Part shown: positions 54,343 through 64,000 of the stretch, one piece after another
Numbering within the stretch: the first letter of the stretch is position 1
Layout: each line of letters begins with the position of its first letter
NCBI GenBank assembly: GCA_950097015.1
Contig: CATNEN010000039.1
Span: 558,001-622,000 of the forward strand
Origin: Macrostomum hystrix
Lineage: Eukaryota; Platyhelminthes; Macrostomidae
Reading direction: 5' to 3'
DNA length: 64,000 nt
Notes under the pieces: model-generated
Seen by the model: only the letters and a program-made list of their open reading frames with translations
Databases searched by the model: none
What the model was told of the DNA's origin: nothing
Made by a program: the position numbers and the translations under genes

Positions 54343-56972
54343 TTTTTATTGTGGTCTATCCTGTGTGCCTATAATTTTTAATTTCAGTTTTTCTAGGGTT
54401 CACTGTGATATTTTGACTTAGGTCTTTCTTTGCATTGAGATTCCTAAATGAGGTCAGGTGTCCTACTCTTTGCAAAATATTGTATTGCTGTAACTCAAAA
54501 ATAATGAAGACAATACAATTCAAAAGTCAAAGCTAAACAGCTGATATTTAAGTGTTAATTCATTCATAAGAGAAAGCTATGAATGATTAATTCCCCTGGC
54601 AGTGCTCTTTCTGTCCCCTGCCAAGTACTGTACTTAATTTAATTTAATATTCACAATTTGCACTGGTAGTTTACTTCACAAAATCTTGATAATCTCAACA
54701 CAAGAACAACACAAACTCTACTTGATAATGCTTTAGATAATAACAAGAACTCACAAAAATAACATGACAATTAACACAAATAACTAGACAAAACAGATGG
54801 TCCCTATAACAAAACAAGACAAATAATACAAAACCTAACCCAAAGGGGCTAGTCTAAAACCAAGGTGACCAGCAAGCACTTCGGCACTATGGCACAACAA
54901 TAGTTCTATTGTGCCACACCTAATATCAATTTGACGGCCTCCCACTGATGATTGTCGGCAATATGGAGAGTACTCCCGTGCTTGCCAATCCCTATCTAAC
55001 ACTCCATCAGCAGTTGGCCAGACATGCCAAGCTCAGTGCAAGCTACTTACTAATGTGGGGTTGAGTGTCGGTTTTCTTTGACTAGCTGGTTGGACCAGTT
55101 TACCTGTCCCTGTATCTATTACTAGGATGCAAAACAATGTGGAAAAGAATGATTGCCAAGAAATGACATGAAACAACGTGATACGAAAAGACACAAAAGG
55201 ACACATAGGAACAAAATGACAATGCAATAGTCAGTTATATAGTTAAAACCCCGCCCCAGCCCCCATCAAAGCCTGGGTGCCGGCTGCACTGCTTGTTCTA
55301 CTGCCAGGTCGACCTTGCTAGTTAACAAACTGGCTACTGATTGGCCGGGCCCAAGGTGTCAGGCTTAAGTCACATCAGATTGGCCATCAGACGGGGGTTA
55401 TTCGAATGCCTTGGCTGTAGAGCAGGGTGACTGGCCAGTCGCATGTGTAGGCCTAGCTAGGGCGCGCATGTACAAACAACTAACCTATAACATACATTAT
55501 AATAATTCATTAATATTGACATTTGCGAATAAGTTACTTCAAGTAGAAATATTTAGATAATAAAATAAACATGCCGACACACTACATCACAGTGACTAAA
55601 TTATTTAAAGCAGAAATGCATATTTTTAGCATTTAAGCTCATTGTATACTGTAAAAATAGATACAAAACAAGCTATAGATAAAGTTTGCTTGTCAATAGA
55701 TTAAAAACTCATTATACCTATTTTAGTGTTACATTTTTTTACTAAGAAATGTAAGAGGGCTTATCACTTTCTCTCTCTCTCTCTGTGGTAGCCTATGTTA
55801 CATGTTTCCAAACTTATTGCTCTACTGTAACTTCATTTGCTCTTTGACACACTGGCACATTGTCTTGTCTTGGACATTGTCTTGGACTGAAATTGCAAAC
55901 ACATAAAAATAAGTAAATTTTTACATAATATTCATCATATTTTTCATATAAATATTATTTCACAAGTTCAAACATTAAAACTAATACCTTGATACCAATT
56001 TTTAAAAGGCACAGGCACACAAATATTTGTAATATAAACTAGCCATTTAGCCAACCTCTGGGTGGCCTTATCCCCTTAGCAATCAAGCAAACCTTATTAA
56101 AATATGTATATGTACTCATACTAATGTGGGCAACTTTTGCATCATTTGGTGAAGGCAATGTTAAAAATCAGTTGTGAGCAATTCAGGAGATAATTAATTG
56201 CAAATGAACAAACAACAAAGCAAGATTAGCATTTTTGTGTGTTCGAATTTTTAGTATATTTGATGTTGTTAATATATATATATTGGAATAATATTGTTAG
56301 AATTAAAAAAATGTTTATATAACTTATAAATTCATAGAGTAGAACATATTAATACATATATTAATGCATGTTATATGTATTAATATTGGAGGACTTATCA
56401 TAGAGGACACTGGCTCCCATGTTATGTATGAATCTAAGTAAATTACTTTATCTGGTTGGAAAGTTTTAGTATTCAGTATACTACTTTGAGAGAATGAAGT
56501 TTGAACTTTAAGAAACATTTTAATAGTATGTATGTAAACCATGATTTATGAATTTATGAGTAAAAATTAATTTTTGAAATAAAATAAAATTTTGTCTCAA
56601 CTGGCTCACAGTCTGACATCCACTTTACTTAAAAAGTGTATTCCTAATTATTGGTTGTACATATATTATGCGACAAATTTAAATAATGGCATTTAAACAG
56701 GCATTATCTTATGATTTTTTGACAAATAAAATGTGACTCATTGACCTTAGTATATCCACGAAATAAAATTTGATATTAATATTAGTAGGGTACATACACG
56801 AATCTATAGTTTCGTTTGGCGGCCATAGTCCTATACTAGAGATAGAATTTGCTGCTGAAGTCATAAACCATATTTGCATTCCCAAATGCAAATGTAAGGT
56901 GTAAGGTGCAGCTCCAACTTACTAGTAGTTCTTGCAAGCAGCCCCGAATCAAAACCCTCAGCTCTGACTACC
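54343..56972. other. Intergenic region upstream of PSMC2
   Basis: Mostly AT-rich. A more GC-rich patch lies at 54.85-55.45 kb, with a small hairpin at 54890-54915 (tggcacaa / ttgtgcca). No supported gene. Confidence 0.5.
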
Positions 56973-58503
<1,531 letters not shown>

Positions 58504-59090
58504 CCCGGTTTCTTGTGACCTCGGCTCACATAGCGACTCAATGGGATTTCAGACTCAAAAGTGTTTCATTTGTAACCTGTTGTTAGTCTGTCCTACTGCT
58601 CCCGGAATCATTTCGCGCAGCTGCCAGTCCCTTAAATCTTATGCGAGTGTTGGGCTCTCTAAGTGCAGAAAACTGATCCCATGTGTCTAAGGCTCACGAG
58701 TTGTAATAACCTGAGCCGCTTATTTTGTCCAGACTCCACCATCTGCCTCGCTCCCTGCTCTAGTTATCGACCCGGCGCGCTGAAACCGACTGCTGCGAAT
58801 TCAATAATAAGCATAACTATATGCCCGTGTATACCCTATAATCATACGTAACTTTGCGAAGCTTAACTAATTACTTGTTTGAATATTCAGTGCCTGCGGT
58901 AAGTGCAGGCTTGGCTATACTGCCTCCACTCGGTCCAGCGCCTCAGTGAATATTCTGTCCCTACCTAAATAAACTAACGGATTTTCAACTTGCTTGCTCA
59001 TTTCGCAACGCCTTTGTCTCTGCTTTACTCTAATGGTCTGCCTTCCATCCTAGAATTTAGGGACACCGCCAGCTTTTATAAATAGATTCT
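58504..59090. other. 3' flank of PSMC2
   Basis: AAATAAA-type polyadenylation signal near 58966. No further gene seen. Confidence 0.5.
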
Positions 59091-59095
59091 GCTTG

Positions 59096-59650
59096 CAGCC
59101 CCAAACACTTCCGCCTGCCCTCACCCCATACTGCAGCCGCCTGCCTTCACCCCATACTGCAGCCACCTGCCCTCACCCCATACTGCAGCCACCTGCCTTC
59201 ACCCCATACTGCAGCCACCTGCCTTCACCCCATACTGCAGCCACCTGCCTTCACCCCATACTGCAGCCGCCTGCCTTCACCCCATACTGCAGCCGCCTGC
59301 CTTCACCCCATACTGCAGCCACCTGCCTTCACCCCATACTGCAGCCACCTGCCTTCACCCCATACTGCAGCCGCCTGCCTTCACCCCATACTGCAGCCGC
59401 CTGCCTTCACCCCATACTGCAGCCGGCTGCCTTCACCCCATACTGCAGCCGCCTGCCTTCACCCCATACTGCAGCCACCTGCCTTCACCCCATACTGCAG
59501 CCGCCTGCCTTCACCCCATACTGCAGCCACCTGCCCTCACCCCATACTGCAGCCGCCTGCCCTCACCCCATACTGCAGCCACCTGCCTTCACCCCATACT
59601 GCAGCCGCCTGCCTTCACCCCATACTGCAGCCGCCTGCCTTCACCCCGAC
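59096..59650. repeat. 26-bp minisatellite ending at an exon acceptor
   Basis: About 21 units of ctgccttcaccccatactgc plus agccgc or agccac. Every unit is a pyrimidine-rich stretch ending in CAG, i.e. shaped like a 3' splice site. The last unit (ccccgactgcag) abuts AAGATG of the next gene. The 26-bp period rotates reading frames, so the 197-codon frame through it is an artefact. Confidence 0.93.
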
Positions 59651-59658
59651 TGCAGAAG

Positions 59659-61288
59659 ATGTCAAAGCCAGCATCGTCTGAGGTGACAGCAGAGTTAAAG
59701 CTTTCGCAGCACCGCGGTCAGGCGCTCAACACGACGCTACGGAAATCAACGCTGGCCTCCGTGGCTGCTGTAAAGCGCCGGGCGCCCCGCTGCCTGAGTC
59801 AATGCGTGCTGCGCAGCCTGCGCGAGAACAACCGCGCCTTGGCCAGCGAGCGCGGCAGGCACCTGTCCGAAATCTCCCAGCTCAGCCAGCAGGTGCGCGA
59901 GCTGCAGGCTGAGAACCTGCGGCTTCAACAGCAGCTGTCAGCGCTAAAGCAGAGCGCCTGCGGCCAGGAGCAGCAGCTGCTCGGCAGCTCCCTTTTCGAG
60001 CTGCACTCGCACAATGTCCGCGCCTTGGACTGCCTGTACAAGTAAGTGCGCCGCCCTAATCACTACACTGTGTTATCCCAAATGCGCTGTTGCCAGTTGT
60101 AGCAGCTTTTTTAATGGCTTGAATTGAATGGAAGTGCTTGCCACGCGCTACCGATCATGGAGTCTGTGCCTTGGCACCTTTTGCAATCTCAGATATGGAA
60201 ATACACCCACTCACCGGCCTGCCTAGGTCCGTGACCACCAGCCAGAAGCTGCTAGCCAGTGTGCAGTCGGAATACGAGCGGCCCCTGGAGGCCTCGGTGG
60301 CCACCATCGGGGAGCAGCTAAGCGTACTACTGACGGCCTACACTGATCCGTTCACCCAGCGCGACCTGATCCGGCGCAGCCCCCTGCGGCCGCTCAACTT
60401 GCCTCGATCGACTTCGGATCAGTCGTCTGAGGCATTAGCCAGCGCGCAAGCGCCGAAGATGGAGCCGGGAAAGCTGCGGCAGGAGCAGGTGGGATTCTTG
60501 TTTATCTTTCAGTGACCTCTGGACTTTATTCAGCGATTGGTTTTTCATCTTGGATTAAGCTTGAAATGCCCTGCTCTCTAGCAAAACACAGCCTTTAGTG
60601 GGTGGATGAGTAGCTGAACTGTGGTCCGACTCCTGATCTTGCGGCGAGGCCACATAAATTTGGGGCGCAGCCGCGGGGAAAAGGCTTGAGAGCTTGTCGG
60701 GTACTTGGCGGCCATCAGGACATGTGTGGCGGCCCCCACACAGTGAGAGTTTCAGGCTCTCACGTCGGTGTAGCCATTAGTATGTATGCGAAAGTGCTTG
60801 TCCACTGGTCAAGACGGGCTGAATGCATAACAAAATACGCACCACAGGAGCCGCAACAGCATGCGAATCAGCCGCCAGCCGTTAAGCAAGCCGCGAATGC
60901 CTCGAAAGCACACAGAGAAGCCGGCAAAGTCGCTACCGAGACTCCGTTTTCCAGCCGGCCGCGTCTGCCCCGCACGCCGCCTCCTTCATCGCCCGCTGCA
61001 GATTCGGCGCACTGCCCGAACCAGCGAGGCGGTGCCAAGCGAAAGCGGCAGCCAGCGACTGCGGTCACCAGCAAAGCGCCGCCTAAGCGCCGCGCCCGGC
61101 GCGAAGTCATCGTCGATGTTGTGGTGGAACCTGGCAGCTCAGATGCAGCGGCCCCGGCATCAGGCGACCTGTTTGAGCCACGCAGCAGCGTCGCTGACAG
61201 TGGCCTGCCGGTCACGCTGCAGGGCTTTCGCGACGGGCAGCGGCGGCGTCGGCAGCCCCTAAGGAGCCGCCGAGCCGCTGATAAATAA
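59659..61288 (+). CDS. Shugoshin-like coiled-coil protein
   Basis: Three exons, 59659-60041, 60227-60488 and 60848-61288, in phase, about 361 residues. Residues about 30-105 resemble the shugoshin N-terminal coiled coil: a basic stretch, LRSLRENNRALASERG, then leucine heptads with QELQAENLRLQQQL-like pattern. The C-terminal exon is basic with proline-rich linkers and ends RRRRQPLRSRRAADK, comparable to the basic SGO C-box. Shugoshins protect centromeric cohesin by recruiting PP2A. The exon 2 acceptor (tgcctag at 60226) is the least certain junction. The family call rests on weak, short motifs; a generic coiled-coil nuclear protein is the alternative. Confidence 0.5.
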
Positions 61289-62745
61289 CGCGGTGCTCTG
61301 TCTGCTCTGTGCGTCGGCCAGTGTTTTGCGAATACCTGAATGGAGGGCTGATTTCCGTCAATTGCTGCTGACAACTTGTTGTTTCGTTGCTGCTAGTTCT
61401 GACCCAGCTTGCAAACTCACCGTCCTTCGTGTTGTGTTATTAATAAATCGCTTTTATTTTTCTTTTATTTTACTCGACTATTTTATGCTTACTAAAAGAA
61501 TTTCACAGCTCATGTTTATGTCCTTGTTCTCTGGACGCTTTCACTTTCAGAAACTTCCCTTCCCGATGCATGTGATTGGCGAATATCTGCTTTCAAAGTG
61601 ACATGGAGTTATAGTTCTCGAACATACCTGAACATGTATATCGAAAAAGTAGCGTGCGTTTTTGCTTCTCCAAAGTGAAATGTGTGAAACTTCAAGTTGT
61701 TCGTCAAACTGCTTTGAACGCATTTATAGTGCTGGCAATTATTTACAATTTGGCTATACTGCGAAAAAATTTTAATATGCTTTTGCTGTTAAATATAAAA
61801 TCCATACCCTCTGAAGTTACATGCGGTTCTGCAGCGAAGTCTGCATAAATATCAGCGCGATTTACCAGCGCAATGCTGCCCGGCATTGGCTTACCTGCCC
61901 ATTAAACTGGCTTTTCATTTCCTAATTTTCCATGGCTTCAACGCGTACCAACCAAGTAAAGAGCATGTGACTCATTCGTACTTATTGCCTGCTTCGGTAC
62001 CGTATCCGAAGTTAAGGACAATATAATAATCGCAAGCTCTAAAAATCTATTTAAATAAAGGCCAGGAACTCGAATTTGATAACTGTGCCATGTTTTTAGG
62101 CAAATCTGCTCGCGCACATTAAATTGCTTTAACCGGCATGACTTGCCAAGCAAGACGAGACATCTAATAATTTAAAGAAATTAGCAATAGCAAGTTTAAA
62201 ATAATTTGTCGCGATTGCATTAACATGTGCAGCAGAACGACATCTATAATCTCCTATATAGAAGGAAAACATGTAACTGTCATTATTAGACAATACACAT
62301 ACTGGTCCATAACTATGGTTTGTTGATAAAGAAACGTTCGTGTAGTGTTTTTCGGAGTGGGTGCCAGTCTAATTTTTACTTTTAAAATTAAAACAAAATA
62401 AAGAGTTTATATTATTGTAATGAACTTGTTCTGTAAGATCGTGTCAGTAAAAAAGTTAATTTTAGAAAAATAATAAAAAATGTTAAATATCTAGCTGACA
62501 TGCAATCTATGACGAAGTCAATATTTGATTCACACTTTTATAGTATATTATATTTTTAAATAGCCGAATGTTCGTTCGAAAAAGAAATAGCTAATAAGCC
62601 TATCATTTATTTATTGACAGTGATAGTAATTGCTAAGCCGCTAAGCGATTTTAACACCTGCTGGCGATTAGAAGTATTATAATTTTTCGTTATCATACAA
62701 ATTGCTTTAAATTATACTAATTAGGTGTTATCTAAAATTTACGAA
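61289..62745. other. Intergenic AT-rich region
   Basis: No gene supported. A few short frames (60-100 codons) without motifs. Confidence 0.5.
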
Positions 62746-62968
62746 ATGAGTTTGTATCGTAGAGCCACAATCACTGCCTCTTCGTCTCTGGCAAAAGTTG
62801 CTTCAATTCCTACTCCATTTATAAAGAGTAGTATTCCCTTTTTGCCACCTTCTAAGAATGTAAAAAATGATTTTGGTGTTCAGGTTGCTCTTACACGCCA
62901 GAGGGCAAAGTCCTTTTCACCTTTTGCTTCGACACCTGCCAATGTGTGCGTCATTACTGGGCTTCAAG
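62746..62968 (+). CDS. Possible first exon of an unidentified gene
   Basis: Starts at an ATG (MSLYRRATITASSSL) and runs ~74 codons rich in Ser, Pro and Lys, ending ANVCVITGLQ at AAG/GTAAGC, a good donor. An alternative start 7 codons upstream is at 62725. The local base composition is more balanced than its AT-rich surroundings, which supports coding. No partner exon was found in the remaining kilobase, so the gene would continue beyond the window. I do not recognise the family. Confidence 0.35.
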
Positions 62969-63704
62969 GTAAGCGCTGCTTAATACTGATGATTTATCTA
63001 TTCATTTAATCATCTAGCTGTGTTTACCATATCTATACTTTTCCAGGCTTTTTTGTCTTGTTAAATTCATAGTATCTTGTATTTTTTACCTCTAATCAAA
63101 GACCTAGGTATAATTTTGCCTTATTGCTTGGTTAGGCCTATCAAAAATTAAGAAGATGTAGCTAACTAAAAGCAAACTTTTTTTTTGATAGTTTTTCATA
63201 TTTTTACATATAAAATATAGTATTGGAATAAAGTATAAGTATAGTATTTTTTAGCTTTTCTAGAAATAACCTACAAAAATTCTAGACTAGATCATGCTAG
63301 CCAAATCTGGAAAGAATTGGGCAAGCATTTTTCACTTAAAGTTTTGCTACAAATTTTAGTAGTAATTCCTAAAATAGATAGAAGCAAAACAATACTTTTT
63401 AAAGCTCTAGCATTATAGGCATTACATTTTTCATAATGTTTATTATGAAGTTTTTAAAAAACCAAAAAACAAAACATAAAAACACTGTAGATTACAAAAA
63501 ATACCTAGCAATCCAGAAAAATGTCCTAGGGCTCTTACTAAATTCAATATTACTTCTTTAATAATGCCACCAAAGTTGCCGTAGGTCTAAATTAATTCTA
63601 CTGCTGTTACCAAAGTTGTTACAGGCCTTTTATACTTTTGTCAATCTTATGAATGTCTTTAATTATTCGCTTTATGTATTTCTTATCTCAATTCAAATTG
63701 GTAG

Positions 63705-63912
63705 CGTTTATGTATTCAAATATGGTAGCGTTATACTTTCAATATGGTAGCGTTATACTTTCAATATGGTAGCGTTATACTTTCAGTATGGCCGGTATCT
63801 TTACTGTATATTCCCTTCTGCTTATAACTGTATTATTTCTATAAGTACTTTGTATCAATCTTTATCCGTCTTTATCAGTCTTTATCCGTCTTTATCAGTC
63901 TCTCAATTATCA
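63705..63912. repeat. Two short tandem repeats at the window end
   Basis: Three to four copies of a 22-bp unit containing ggtagcgttatactttcaat (63705-63785), then several copies of tctttatccgtctttatcag (63860-63905). The rest of 62969-64000 is AT-rich with no gene seen. Confidence 0.8.
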
Positions 63913-64000
63913 TTCAGTTAACCTTCAATTCAATCTTCAGTTTAGTCTTTAATTTCAATCTTCAGTCCGTTTCATAGGGCTTTCCAGTGGATCTAGAGTT

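Overview
This is an animal nuclear genome window, most likely from a flatworm close to free-living forms such as Macrostomum. Support for that is a mix: spliced metazoan genes, an acetylcholine-receptor subunit with the Pro-Ala pore motif of flatworm and mollusc chloride-type receptors, and a very high load of tandem repeats. The species assignment is inference. Gene bodies are GC-balanced, while spacers (24-27.7 kb, 51-56.9 kb, 61.3-64 kb) are AT-rich.

Region by region. 1-513 is a 64-bp tandem array. 1446-18745 is an apparently intact 17.3-kb Polinton/Maverick element with ~557-bp terminal inverted repeats. Its plus-strand genes run from 2199 to 10093: PC4-like ssDNA-binding protein, chromodomain integrase, minor capsid, basic core protein, major capsid, adenain-like protease, packaging ATPase, three conserved Polinton-type proteins of unknown function, and a protein with two TATA-binding-protein repeats. 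Converging from the right are protein-primed DNA polymerase B (split by one intron) and a zinc-finger/low-complexity protein. 18972-24163 (minus) is a large secreted glycoprotein ending in an F5/8C (discoidin) domain. 27730-31205 is a Cys-loop receptor subunit. 39426-43775 is a quiescin sulfhydryl oxidase (QSOX). 48242-50704 (minus) is a secreted GH38-like/DUF5054 protein. 53299-54342 is a nested pair of small inverted-repeat elements. 56973-58503 is the 26S proteasome ATPase PSMC2/Rpt1. 59659-61288 is a shugoshin-like coiled-coil gene, and 62746-62968 looks like the first exon of a gene leaving the window.

Two themes stand out. First, the Polinton carries a TBP-like protein retaining aromatic residues at all four DNA-intercalating positions, plus a PC4-like protein and a zinc-finger protein. 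This could be a mobile element or virus bringing part of its own transcription-initiation machinery, and it is the best candidate here for an undescribed system. Second, about 15 kb of the window (roughly a quarter) is minisatellite, and much of it sits inside introns. All three QSOX introns, receptor intron 1 and the Polinton polB intron each contain a different array. In QSOX intron 3 the repeat unit contains a perfect copy of the 3' splice site plus the first 12 bases of the next exon, and the last spacing is 33 bp, so the next upstream acceptor would add exactly 11 codons in frame.

All exon models were assembled by eye from GT-AG signals, reading phase and remembered family patterns. No alignment or database search was possible.
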